A stretch of 17,159 nucleotides of DNA from Bacteroidota bacterium (GCA_023431285.1 JAEYXN010000178.1:1-17159), one strand, 5' to 3'. Shown: positions 7,893 to 15,330, numbered from the stretch's first letter. Notes: generated from the sequence alone by a model not told the origin. Made by a program: numbers and translations.

Positions 7893-8801
7893 TCAAGAGG
7901 ACGCCAATAATAATCCGGTTCCAAAGAGGAGAACGAACACCAGCGTCGTAATAGCCATTTGTTTCAGGAAGGGATCTAGATCGTGGGATGGCTTTGAACT
8001 TACCGCTTTCAGATTGCGCAGAAACAACGGTACCGATAACACGAATAACAGCTGCCACCACGATTGAAAAAAAAACAGGGTGTGCAGACCCGCAGCAATA
8101 ATTCCGGTAAGAATAAGAGCCCAATGATAAACGATCGCTTTCTCGCGGCCAATCCTCACCGGAACAGAGTACTTTCCGGCTCTGCGATCAGACTCAATGT
8201 CGCGTATGTTGTTTATGTTGAGAACACCAACAGAAAATAGTCCGCAGCTGATGGCGGGAAGAACATCCGAAGCGCGAATCGATCCCGCGAACAGATAGGC
8301 CGATCCAAGCACGCCAACCATTCCGAAAAAGATAAAAACGGAAATATCTCCCAGTCCAAGATATCCATATGGTTTCCTGCCGACGGTGTAGGCGATGGCA
8401 GCCAGAATGCTAAGCACTCCAAGCCCCAGGAAGAAGGCGATGGCTTTCCAGTCAAGTCCGAAAGAAATAAAGAGAAGAATCACCCCACTGACGAAAGACA
8501 GAACAACGAATATGATGATGGCATTCTTCATTGCGCGGGCAGTGATCGCTCCACTCTGAACGGTTCTTGAAGGACCTTTCCTGTCAACGCTGTCAGCGCC
8601 ATGCACAGAGTCGCCATAATCGTTGGCGAGGTTTGACAGGACTTGTAGAAAAATGGTGGTCAGAACGCAAAGAAAAAAAATGCTCCACTGAAAGGTCCCC
8701 GCGGCTCCGGCAAGAAATCCTCCCATGGCTATGGATGAAAGCGCCAATGGAAGCGTGCGCAACCTGAATGCCTGCAACCAGTTTCTTAATCCCGTACTCA
8801 T
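7893..8801 (-). CDS. menA: 1,4-dihydroxy-2-naphthoate polyprenyltransferase
   Basis: MenA is an integral membrane enzyme that attaches the polyprenyl tail to 1,4-dihydroxy-2-naphthoate, giving demethylmenaquinone. The 302 residues match the UbiA superfamily. The first aspartate-rich motif is at 57-73 (NLANDYGDSVHGADSVD) and is followed by RKGPSRTVQSGAIT, characteristic of MenA. The second is NINNIRDIESDRRAGKYSVPVRIG at 195-218. Several hydrophobic helices alternate with these cytoplasmic loops. The start at 8801 gives the family-typical N-terminus (WLQAFRLRTLPLALSSIAMGG). It lies 40 bases downstream of the DoxX gene, in the same direction. Confidence 0.95.
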   Translation of the reverse strand: MSTGLRNWLQAFRLRTLPLALSSIAMGGFLAGAAGTFQWSIFFLCVLTTIFLQVLSNLANDYGDSVHGADSVDRKGPSRTVQSGAITARAMKNAIIIFVVLSFVSGVILLFISFGLDWKAIAFFLGLGVLSILAAIAYTVGRKPYGYLGLGDISVFIFFGMVGVLGSAYLFAGSIRASDVLPAISCGLFSVGVLNINNIRDIESDRRAGKYSVPVRIGREKAIVYHWALILTGIIAAGLHTLFFFQSWWQLLFVLSVPLFLRNLKAVSSKPSHDLDPFLKQMAITTLVFVLLFGTGLLLASS

Positions 8802-8841
8802 GCTCGATTACGCTGCAAGAAAAGAAAATTCGGTGATGACT

Positions 8842-9234
8842 TTACTTTTCGTCGATAGAGTATTTACCAGGACCAGCGAAGAAGATGGTAAGAAAGGAGG
8901 CAAGATATAATAACGGTAGTTCCTTCTTCCCGAAAGGATCACCCCAATGCACCAGGAAGATGACCGTGGCCATTGTAATGATGAGGGGAATGGTCGAAAA
9001 CCGTGAAAAGTACCCAACGATCAAAAGCACCGAGCAGATCACTTCGGCGAACACAGCCAGCGCAAGAGATGCCGGGCTCCCGATGTGGTACGGATCGCCG
9101 AAGCTGTGCATGCGTTGAGAGAAGTTCAGCAGTTTAGGAATTCCATGGGTAAGCATCATGGCACCGGATGCTACACGGATAATTAACAACGCAATATCAG
9201 TTGAGAGCGGCTTCCCGCGAAAAAAGCTTGTCAT
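8842..9234 (-). CDS. DoxX-family membrane protein
   Basis: A 130-residue protein with four predicted membrane helices (about 13-34, 57-76, 83-97, 105-122). It has the family's N-terminal RVASGAMMLTHGIPKL stretch and a helix with an internal glutamate (LAVFAEVICSVLLIVGYFSRF). DoxX-family proteins are linked to membrane redox processes, but their exact reaction is mostly unknown. The gene starts two bases after the stop of the anchored peroxidase-like gene and precedes menA, so an operon joining thiol peroxidases, DoxX and quinone synthesis is plausible. The specific function cannot be read from sequence. Confidence 0.88.
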   Translation of the reverse strand: MTSFFRGKPLSTDIALLIIRVASGAMMLTHGIPKLLNFSQRMHSFGDPYHIGSPASLALAVFAEVICSVLLIVGYFSRFSTIPLIITMATVIFLVHWGDPFGKKELPLLYLASFLTIFFAGPGKYSIDEK

Positions 9235-9236
9235 CT

Positions 9237-9794
9237 TTATTCCAGCAGTTTCAATATCTCCGGGTCTGAAGGCTTTACTTTAGAAGGGAAAAAAGCTACC
9301 ACCTTACCCTGTTCGTTAATGATGTATTTGCAAAAATTCCATCCGGGAGCTTTCCCGGTCTGCTCTTCAAGCCATTGAAAGATCGGGTGCTGATCTTTCC
9401 CCTTCACTGAGACTTTGGCGAACATCTGAAAATCTACACCGTAATTCTTCTCGCAAAACTCGGCAATAGATTCATTGGAACCTGGCTCCTGCCAGAGAAA
9501 ATTATTGGCGGGAAATCCAAGAACATCCACCCTGGACCCATACTGCTCATGAATCTTCTGCAGATCCTTGTACTGCGGCGTATAGCCACAACGGGACGCT
9601 GTGTTCACTACGATGACTTTCCGCCCGCGGTATTTCTCAAAATCAATCTCCTCTCCCGAAAGAGATTCAGCTTTGAATTCATAAAAGCTCTTATCGCTCT
9701 GCTTCGGTGGACGTGAAGCTGAAAGTCTTTCCGCAAAAAAAGAAATGAGACCCATGATGAGTGTAACGATCGCGATGATCTTATAGTACCGCAT
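9237..9794 (-). CDS. Membrane-anchored glutathione-peroxidase-family protein
   Basis: 185 residues. An N-terminal hydrophobic helix (about 5-21) acts as an uncleaved anchor or signal, placing the peroxidase domain (from about residue 36) outside the cytoplasm. The domain carries the peroxidatic cysteine C69 in NTASRCGYTPQY, a second cysteine C114 in AEFCEKNYGV that is the likely resolving residue of thioredoxin-dependent members, and WNF at 152-154. The classic FPCNQF stretch is FPANNF here, so the usual tetrad glutamine is asparagine. No selenocysteine is involved. The start overlaps the end of the preceding homologous gene by 14 bases, indicating a tandem duplication with translational coupling. 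Probable role: reduction of peroxides in the periplasm. Confidence 0.9.
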   Translation of the reverse strand: MRYYKIIAIVTLIMGLISFFAERLSASRPPKQSDKSFYEFKAESLSGEEIDFEKYRGRKVIVVNTASRCGYTPQYKDLQKIHEQYGSRVDVLGFPANNFLWQEPGSNESIAEFCEKNYGVDFQMFAKVSVKGKDQHPIFQWLEEQTGKAPGWNFCKYIINEQGKVVAFFPSKVKPSDPEILKLLE

Positions 9795-10278
9795 CTACTA
9801 TCTGCTTATCCAGAGGACTTACCTTCGATGGATAAAATGTGATAGCCCCATCAGGCTTCACGAGATACTTGCAGAAATTCCACGAAGGCTCCTGTCCGGT
9901 TTTTTCCTTCAGGTATTGGAACAACGGATGCTGATCAGAACCTGCCACAGAGATCTTTTCAAACAACTGAAAGCTCACACCGAAATTCTTCTCACAGAAC
10001 TGTGCGATCTGCGCGTTTGATCCCGGCTCCTGACCGCCGAAATTGTTGGCTGGAAAACCCAGGATGATCAGCTTGTCACCGTAAGTCTCATGCAGCTTCT
10101 GCAGCTCTTTATACTGCGGCGTATACCCGCACTGTGATGCAGTATTAACGATCAGCAATGTCTTGCCTTTGTAAACTGAAAAATCGATTTCCTTTCCGTC
10201 AATGGAATTCATCTTGAAATCGTAGAGGGAAGTTGTTGAAGTCAGTGTCATAATAAAGAGGGTAAGGAGAGCCTTCAT
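9781..10278 (-). CDS. Exported glutathione-peroxidase-family protein
   Basis: 165 residues, starting with a short hydrophobic signal-like segment (MKALLTLFIMTLTSTTS) and leading straight into the peroxidase fold. Visible are the peroxidatic cysteine C50 in NTASQCGYTPQY, probable resolving C95 in AQFCEKNFGV, and WNF at 133-135. As in its neighbour, the glutamine of FPCNQF is asparagine (FPANNF, 75-80). The two proteins are closely similar along the domain and are adjacent and overlapping, so they are tandem paralogues. This gene is first in the minus-strand run. The 175-base gap upstream to argS (10279-10453) has no clear promoter box but contains CCGG-type inverted pieces. Confidence 0.9.
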   Translation of the reverse strand: MKALLTLFIMTLTSTTSLYDFKMNSIDGKEIDFSVYKGKTLLIVNTASQCGYTPQYKELQKLHETYGDKLIILGFPANNFGGQEPGSNAQIAQFCEKNFGVSFQLFEKISVAGSDQHPLFQYLKEKTGQEPSWNFCKYLVKPDGAITFYPSKVSPLDKQIVDAVL

Positions 10279-10326
10279 AGTGTTTTATCTTTTAGAGTAA
10301 CAATTGTCCGTTGGATTTGTTCGGAC

Positions 10327-10420
10327 TGACCGGTGAATTTACCTGAAATTATGAAGATCAAGGCACATTGCGTACCAGATATTGTATCAATGGAAGGAAG
10401 AGAGATCAACCGGTCACCGG
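10327..10420. repeat. CCGG-type inverted pieces between argS and the peroxidase genes
   Basis: TGACCGG (10327-10333) and CCGGTCA (10410-10416, within CCGGTCACCGG at 10410-10420) form a perfect 7-bp inverted pair separated by 76 bases. They resemble the degenerate CCRGTYARCCRG 12-mers found at 16771-17118, so they may belong to the same intergenic repeat family. The rest of the gap shows no gene. Confidence 0.4.
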
Positions 10421-10453
10421 CAGATACAGTGCGGAACACCCACATTTCGTATT

Positions 10454-12256
10454 CTACATACGCTCAGGAACTTCGATTCCTAACAATGCCATCGACTTTC
10501 TGATAGCCCGGGAAACAGCAATAGAGAACGCGATCCTGAATTCAAGCTTCACGCGGTCCGTCTCATTGAAGATCGAAATCGATTGATAGAACTGATTATA
10601 GGCTTTCGCCAGTTCATAAGCATAGTTTGCAATCACTGCCGGCGAATACTCGCGCGCCGCCTCCTGAACTTTAGACTCAAAGGCACTCAGCACCTGAATA
10701 CCATCGCGCTCTGCCGGCTCAAGCGACTTGAGCGAACTGAACCCGGAATGACTTACATCGATACCCATCCCCTCGGCGCGGCGGATGATCGCCCGGATGC
10801 GTGCATGTGTGTATTGAATAAACGGTCCGGTAAACCCTTGCAACTGGATGGACTCCGCAGGATCGAACAACATTCTTTTCTTAGGGTCGACCTTAAGAAG
10901 GAAGAACTTAAGCGCACCCATTCCCAACATGTGGAACAGCCTGCGAGCCTCGTCTCCGGACATGTCGTCGAGCTTGCCTAACTCCTTTTCCTGCTTCTCC
11001 TTCGTCTGGCGTTCTGCCTCCTCCTCCATTTCCTGCATGAGGTCGTCGGCGTCGACAACTGTCCCTTCACGTGATTTCATTTTCCCTGAAGGAAGATCCA
11101 CCATTCCATAAGAGAGATGGTAACAACGCTTCGACCAGTCGTATCCAAGTTTTCCAAGGATCAGGAACAACACCTTGAAATGATACTCCTGTTCATTCCC
11201 AACTGTATATACCTGCCCTACAATGTTTGGGAAGTCGTGGAAGCGTAGCATAGCCGTACCGATATCCTGCGTCATATAGACGGATGTTCCATCTGAACGC
11301 AATAATACTTTCTGATCCAGTCCATCATTCGTCAGGTCAACCCACACCGATCCATCATCCTTCCGGAAGAACACTCCTTTCTCCAGGCCTTTCAATACTT
11401 CGTCACGACCGAGTAAATAAGTATCTGATTCGTAATACAGTTTATCAAAGTCAACACCCATCTTCTTGTAAGTGGCGGCGAATCCTTCATAAACCCATCC
11501 GTTCATCAACTTCCAGAGCTCGACAGTTTCAGGATCTTTTTGTTCCCACTTCCGCAGCAACTCAGCAGCCGCCTTCATCATTGGGGCTTCCTTCTCTGCT
11601 TCTTCCTTCGACATGCCTTTCTCAGTCAAAGCATTTACCTGAGCGCGATAAGCTTTATCGAACTGCACATAATATTTTCCTACAAGGTGATCGCCTTTGA
11701 TGCCACTGGTGAACGGAGTTTCTCCATCTCCGAACATCTTCCATGCGGCCATCGACTTACAGATGTGAATACCCCTGTCGTTGATGATCTGAACGCGATG
11801 GACTTTATATCCATTAGCCTTGTAAATTTCACTGACACTCCATCCAAGAAAATTATTCCTCAGGTGACCGAGGTGTAATGGCTTGTTGGTATTAGGTGAT
11901 GAATACTCAATCATGATCTCCTGACCGTTGTTGGCCAGCTGACCATAGTCCGGGTTTGCGAGAATCTCACTGAGAAGAGACACCCAGATCTTGTCGGAGA
12001 GCACAAGGTTCAGAAAACCTTTCACGACATTATATCGCACTACCAGCTTTGATCCCTGAATGATCTGTTCACCAATCATGCGCGCCGTTTCCTCAGGACC
12101 TTTCTTGCTCAGGCGCGTGAGAGGAAAGCATACCAGAGTGTGTGATCCTTCGAACTCCTGGTTCGTTGGCTGAAGCTGTAGTGTATCCGGAGCGTTGCCG
12201 AACAGCGTCTGAACAGCTGCGTTGATTTCACTACGGAGAAGTTGGTCAAGGTTCAT
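10454..12256 (-). CDS. argS: Arginine--tRNA ligase
   Basis: This class-I aminoacyl-tRNA synthetase charges tRNA-Arg with arginine. All 600 residues are present. The HIGH signature appears as HLGH (128-131) in SSPNTNKPLHLGHLRNN, typical of ArgRS. The KMSKS-equivalent loop is KMKSREG at 392-398. The N-terminal ~100 residues form the ArgRS-specific additional domain. The C-terminal DALR anticodon-binding domain ends with FRIAFSIAVSRAIRKSMALLGIEVPERM. The start at 12256 fits the family N-terminus. It lies 84 bases after the deoxyhypusine-synthase-like gene, separated by a strong hairpin, so it may be expressed partly by read-through. Confidence 0.98.
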   Translation of the reverse strand: MNLDQLLRSEINAAVQTLFGNAPDTLQLQPTNQEFEGSHTLVCFPLTRLSKKGPEETARMIGEQIIQGSKLVVRYNVVKGFLNLVLSDKIWVSLLSEILANPDYGQLANNGQEIMIEYSSPNTNKPLHLGHLRNNFLGWSVSEIYKANGYKVHRVQIINDRGIHICKSMAAWKMFGDGETPFTSGIKGDHLVGKYYVQFDKAYRAQVNALTEKGMSKEEAEKEAPMMKAAAELLRKWEQKDPETVELWKLMNGWVYEGFAATYKKMGVDFDKLYYESDTYLLGRDEVLKGLEKGVFFRKDDGSVWVDLTNDGLDQKVLLRSDGTSVYMTQDIGTAMLRFHDFPNIVGQVYTVGNEQEYHFKVLFLILGKLGYDWSKRCYHLSYGMVDLPSGKMKSREGTVVDADDLMQEMEEEAERQTKEKQEKELGKLDDMSGDEARRLFHMLGMGALKFFLLKVDPKKRMLFDPAESIQLQGFTGPFIQYTHARIRAIIRRAEGMGIDVSHSGFSSLKSLEPAERDGIQVLSAFESKVQEAAREYSPAVIANYAYELAKAYNQFYQSISIFNETDRVKLEFRIAFSIAVSRAIRKSMALLGIEVPERM

Positions 12257-12274
12257 CAGGGAAGACTTATCATC

Positions 12275-12329
12275 AAAAACTTGGAGCGGCTCTTCTCTAC
12301 CCCTGCGTTACAGGAGAGAGCAGAGCCGC
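12275..12329 (-). terminator. Strong bulged hairpin between the DHS-like gene and argS
   Basis: GCGGCTCT (12286-12293) pairs perfectly with AGAGCCGC (12322-12329). Inside, TCTCT (12294-12298) pairs with AGAGA (12315-12319), and CCTG (12302-12305) with CAGG (12311-12314) around a CGTTA loop. That is 17 bp with two small bulges. In the minus direction a five-base spacer and TTTTT (12279-12275) follow. It can act as a terminator of the DHS-like gene or as an attenuator in front of argS, whose ATG is 18 bases after the T-run. Confidence 0.6.
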
Positions 12330-12340
12330 GAAAAGAATGT

Positions 12341-13318
12341 TTACCATTCCAGTATGTAGGCAAAGATCAAGGGCGCTACGATGGTAGCGTCTGATTCAAC
12401 GATATACTTCGGTGTCTCAATGCTAAGCTTACCCCAGGTGATCTTTTCATTAGGGACAGCTCCGGAATAAGAACCATAACTGGTTGTAGAGTCGCTGATC
12501 TGACAGAAGTAACTCCAGAAAGGAATATTATCCCTTTCAAGATCCTGGTGAAGCATAGGTACCACGCAGATCGGGAAGTCACCGGCGATACCACCGCCAA
12601 TCTGGAAAAATCCAATTCCTTCTTCTCCGGAATTCTTTGTGTACCAGTCGGCGAGCCATACCATGTATTCGATACCTGACTTCATTGTACTGGCCTTCAA
12701 TTCTCCAGTCACAACATAAGAGGCGAAGATATTTCCCATGGTGCTGTCTTCCCATCCAGGAACCACCATCGGCAGGTTTGCTTTTGCAGCTTCGATCATC
12801 CAGCTGTTCTTGGGATCGATCTCATAGTATTGTTCAAGAACGCCGCTGTTAAGAAGACGGAACATAAACTCGTGAGGGAAAAGGCGTTCACCTTTATCCT
12901 CCGCATCCTTCCATACTTTGAAGAGGTGTGCCTGCAATCTGCGGAATGCTTCCTCCTCAGGAATACAGGTATCTGTTACACGATTGAGATGGTTCTCCAG
13001 CAGATCCCATTCCTCCTGCGGAGTAAGATCACGATAGTTAGGAATGCGCTTGTAGTGTGAGTGCGCTACCAGGTTCATGATATCTTCTTCCAGGTTTGCA
13101 CCAGTACAGGAAACAATGTGAACTTTCTTTTGCCTGATCATTTCAGCAAAGCTGATCCCAAGCTCTCCGGTACTCATCGCTCCGGCGAGAGAGACCAGCA
13201 TTTTTTTACCAGACTCAACATGTGTCTTATAACCCTTCGCAGCATCCACCAGTGCGGCAGCGTTGAAGTGTAAATAATGCTTTTCCAGAAAAGAAGAGAT
13301 CGGTTTGTTTTGGCTCAT
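12341..13318 (-). CDS. Deoxyhypusine-synthase-family protein, probable homospermidine (polyamine) synthase
   Basis: The 325 residues align along their length with eukaryotic/archaeal deoxyhypusine synthase. Bacteria lack the eIF5A substrate, and, as I recall, some bacterial members make homospermidine from putrescine or spermidine. Conserved features are the NAD-site stretch SCTGANLEEDI (70-80), QIGGGIAG (239-246), and the active-site lysine K297 in ITWGKL, matching SWGKI of human DHS. Two residues known for spermidine handling in the human enzyme differ: the KHH after GGG is GDF (246-248 region), and the GSDSG aspartate is tyrosine (GSYSG, 282-286). Substrate use is thus likely altered. The neighbouring arginase- and arginine-decarboxylase-type genes fit a polyamine role. 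The start at 13318 is the only sensible ATG and has a promoter-like box upstream. Confidence 0.88.
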   Translation of the reverse strand: MSQNKPISSFLEKHYLHFNAAALVDAAKGYKTHVESGKKMLVSLAGAMSTGELGISFAEMIRQKKVHIVSCTGANLEEDIMNLVAHSHYKRIPNYRDLTPQEEWDLLENHLNRVTDTCIPEEEAFRRLQAHLFKVWKDAEDKGERLFPHEFMFRLLNSGVLEQYYEIDPKNSWMIEAAKANLPMVVPGWEDSTMGNIFASYVVTGELKASTMKSGIEYMVWLADWYTKNSGEEGIGFFQIGGGIAGDFPICVVPMLHQDLERDNIPFWSYFCQISDSTTSYGSYSGAVPNEKITWGKLSIETPKYIVESDATIVAPLIFAYILEW

Positions 13319-13355
13319 ATCCTACTGATAAAATGTGTCGTAATTCATTTGGGGG

Positions 13356-13388
13356 CGAAATTAGTAAAAACAAGCATCTTGCAGCCAA
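13356..13388 (-). promoter_or_regulatory. Candidate promoter of the DHS-like gene
   Basis: On the minus strand TAATTTCG (13363-13356) matches the Bacteroidota -7 box TAnnTTTG in all but one defined base. TTG (13388-13386) lies 22 bases upstream, close to the expected -33 spacing. The box sits 37 bases before the ATG. The same 138-base gap must hold the promoter of the divergent START-like gene, for which I see only a poor TATTTTG match at 13437-13443. Confidence 0.35.
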
Positions 13389-13456
13389 TTTTTCTTTTTC
13401 ACCGGACCGCTCTGTGAAAAGTCACTTTAGAAGCCTATTTTGTAGGTTGCTGGTTT

Positions 13457-14089
13457 ATGCAAGTACTTTCTACTGTCCTGGTTTGTCTTCTTCTTCATTC
13501 TGTCACTACGTTCTCACAGGATGATTTTACTCTCGTAAAGAAGGAAGGCAACATTTTCATCTATGAACGCTGGGGTACATTTCCAAATACTAATCCTCCC
13601 GTCGATGCCCGGGAGGTGAAGAGCGAATTCTATTTCAATAATTCTATTGAGGAAGCTGTTCGCCTGCTTCAGGATGAAAAAAGAATTAAGAGATGGCAAA
13701 GTCACGTCACCGAATTCAAGGTGTATCAGAATGACGATACACTTTCATGGGTCGAGTATTCATACCACGATATCCCCTGGCCGGTGAGCGATCAGGATCA
13801 TATGTTGCGCTATGCGATACAGAAGGATGTGGAGGGTCACATGTTCATCACTTTTGAGTCTATTGTCGACAACGTGCGGGCTCCTGTTAAAAAGGGTGTT
13901 TCCCGTATGGAGCTTACAGGCAGCTGGACCTTTGAGCGAATAGCCCACGACAAAGTGAAAGCGACGTACCGGATATTATCGATGCCGGGAGGAATTCCCC
14001 GATTCATTACCGACCCCATCATCCGGAACAACATGATGTCAACCATCCAGAAGTTCATCGGTTTGATGGAGCCGCAGAAAAAGAAGTAA
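13457..14089 (+). CDS. Exported START-like lipid-binding domain protein
   Basis: 210 residues. An N-terminal signal peptide (VLVCLLLHSVTTFSQ, about 4-21) is followed by a START/SRPBCC-like fold: ERWGTFPN, a long helix with AVRLLQDEKRIKRWQSHVTEFKVY, paired strands (SWVEYSYHDIPWPVSDQDHMLRYAI; GHMFITFESI) and a C-terminal amphipathic helix ending in lysines. The DIPWPVSDQDHM stretch is characteristic of START-family proteins. Such folds bind hydrophobic ligands, but no ligand can be predicted here. It stands alone on the plus strand between two minus-strand polyamine-related genes and converges with the arginase-type gene, leaving only two bases between the stop codons. No terminator-like hairpin is seen there. 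Confidence 0.8.
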   Translation: MQVLSTVLVCLLLHSVTTFSQDDFTLVKKEGNIFIYERWGTFPNTNPPVDAREVKSEFYFNNSIEEAVRLLQDEKRIKRWQSHVTEFKVYQNDDTLSWVEYSYHDIPWPVSDQDHMLRYAIQKDVEGHMFITFESIVDNVRAPVKKGVSRMELTGSWTFERIAHDKVKATYRILSMPGGIPRFITDPIIRNNMMSTIQKFIGLMEPQKKK

Positions 14090-14091
14090 GA

Positions 14092-15060
14092 TCATTCAGC
14101 CAGGACAGGGCGGTTTACAATCGACTTTGCCGTTGCTTCAAGAATCTCGAAGGCGCTCTCAGCCATACGATTCTCGGTATCGAGGGTTGGATTCACTTCT
14201 ACAATTTCCCACGCACAGATCTTAGGATCTTTACCGAGCTCCGAATTGAGGATCCTGGCTTCTTCTACTGTAAGACCGTTCGGAACCGGGGTACCCGTAC
14301 CGGTTGAGACTCTGCTGTCGATGCTGTCGACGTCGAATGAAACATAGATCAGATCGCAATGATCGAGCATCTCCAGCGCTTTGCGCGCCATCACTGCAGG
14401 ACCGTTCTTCTTGATCTCTTCGATTTCGATAAAGTTGACGTTGTACTTGTTGATGAGATAGTTCTCAGGTTTCTCCAGATCGCGGACGCCCATGTAAACG
14501 ATGTCTTCAGGGTTTACTTTCGGACCGGGCATTCCCACGTTCTTCAGCTGCTCCCAGTATTCGAGGGTTTCTCCTCTGGGGTCATTGACTTTGCACTCCA
14601 GATTATCAATTCCGCAGGCCATGGCGACGGCCATGCCGTGCATGTTTCCTGAAGGTGTCGTAAATGGTGTATGGATATCGGCGTGCGCATCAATCCAGAT
14701 GACGCCGAGGCGGATCTTTGGATATGCTTTCTTTATGCCGGAGATCGTTCCGTAGGCGGTGCTGTGGTCGCCGGCCATGATCAACGGGAAAAATTCATCG
14801 AAGAGAGTCTCGTACACTTCGAGGCAAACACGTTCCTCCATAATCATGACGCCATCGATGAATTTGGCGTAGCTGTGTTTAGCGCCGTCGAACAGAAGCT
14901 CATTGACGTTTTCTACTTCGACAGACTCATATTGTTTGAAAAAATCGGAATTCAGGTCCAGGCTCGCAATCTTCATCGCCTCCACTCCAAGGCTTGCTCC
15001 ACGTGTACCAGCACCGATTTCGGATTTTACTTCTACTATTTTTAACTCTTTCACGACCAA
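14092..15060 (-). CDS. Arginase-family ureohydrolase (arginase or agmatinase), non-ATG start
   Basis: 322 residues with complete ureohydrolase metal ligands: H99 in AGDHS (usually GGDHS), D124/H126/D128 in WIDAHADIHTP, and D243/D245 in SFDVDSID, plus E288 in VEVNP. TTPSGNMHG (134-142) closely resembles the arginase TTSGNLHG loop, whose Asn contacts the alpha-carboxylate of arginine. This favours arginase (arginine to ornithine and urea) over agmatinase, although the decarboxylase next door would suit agmatinase. The start must be TTG at 15060 or GTG at 15054. An in-frame TAA lies just upstream, and the next ATG (codon 30) would cut off the conserved GAGTRGASLG segment. It is divergent from the decarboxylase gene across 298 bases. 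Confidence 0.9.
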   Translation of the reverse strand: MVVKELKIVEVKSEIGAGTRGASLGVEAMKIASLDLNSDFFKQYESVEVENVNELLFDGAKHSYAKFIDGVMIMEERVCLEVYETLFDEFFPLIMAGDHSTAYGTISGIKKAYPKIRLGVIWIDAHADIHTPFTTPSGNMHGMAVAMACGIDNLECKVNDPRGETLEYWEQLKNVGMPGPKVNPEDIVYMGVRDLEKPENYLINKYNVNFIEIEEIKKNGPAVMARKALEMLDHCDLIYVSFDVDSIDSRVSTGTGTPVPNGLTVEEARILNSELGKDPKICAWEIVEVNPTLDTENRMAESAFEILEATAKSIVNRPVLAE

Positions 15061-15114
15061 AAATGATTAGTATTCTTTACTTAAGAGAAACGCAAACGGG
15101 GATAGAAAATGTTA

Positions 15115-15164
15115 TTCCTGCTTGCCGTTAGAAATCCGGCAAAACATGTGCAATCAGGCAGGAA
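15115..15164 (+). promoter_or_regulatory. Nested hairpin in the divergent arginase/decarboxylase intergenic region
   Basis: TTCCTGC (15115-15121) pairs with GCAGGAA (15158-15164). Stacked directly inside is TTGCCG (15122-15127) pairing with CGGCAA (15137-15142), leaving a 15-base one-sided bulge. Both stems are perfect (13 bp in all). It lies 194 bases upstream of the decarboxylase ATG and could be part of a structured leader or a DNA site between the divergent genes. The remaining 15061-15358 contains no convincing gene; I found no good TAnnTTTG box there. Confidence 0.4.
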
Positions 15165-15294
15165 AAACGATTGTTCATGCGTTCTTGTTGATTATTGCAA
15201 AGATGGCAAAATTATACCAATATTGCACTCCTTCGGAAGAAGCGTTAATAGTGAAGCTTAACCATTTCGGTCTTTTGCTTGGAATCCTGCCGTT

Positions 15295-15330
15295 AACGTC
15301 TATCGAGAAGGCTTTAATTATCGAAACGTC
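15295..15330 (+). repeat. Two hexamers repeated in swapped order upstream of the decarboxylase gene
   Basis: AACGTC-TATCGA (15295-15306) is followed after 12 bases by TATCGA-AACGTC (15319-15330). The two six-base words recur in reversed module order, 28-64 bases before the decarboxylase ATG. It could be a regulator site or chance. Confidence 0.3.

Noticed and set aside
7778..7924. Longer N-terminus for the DUF4136 protein, starting at 7924
   Set aside because: It overlaps the menA coding end, shows no family similarity, and would bury the lipoprotein signal that begins at the ATG at 7777.
10368..10586. Plus-strand open frame between the peroxidase genes and argS
   Set aside because: It runs into the antisense of the argS C-terminus and contains no motif.
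14087..14094. Frame overlap or fusion of the START-like and arginase-type genes
   Set aside because: They are convergent with intact stops two bases apart; nothing suggests a fusion or frameshift.
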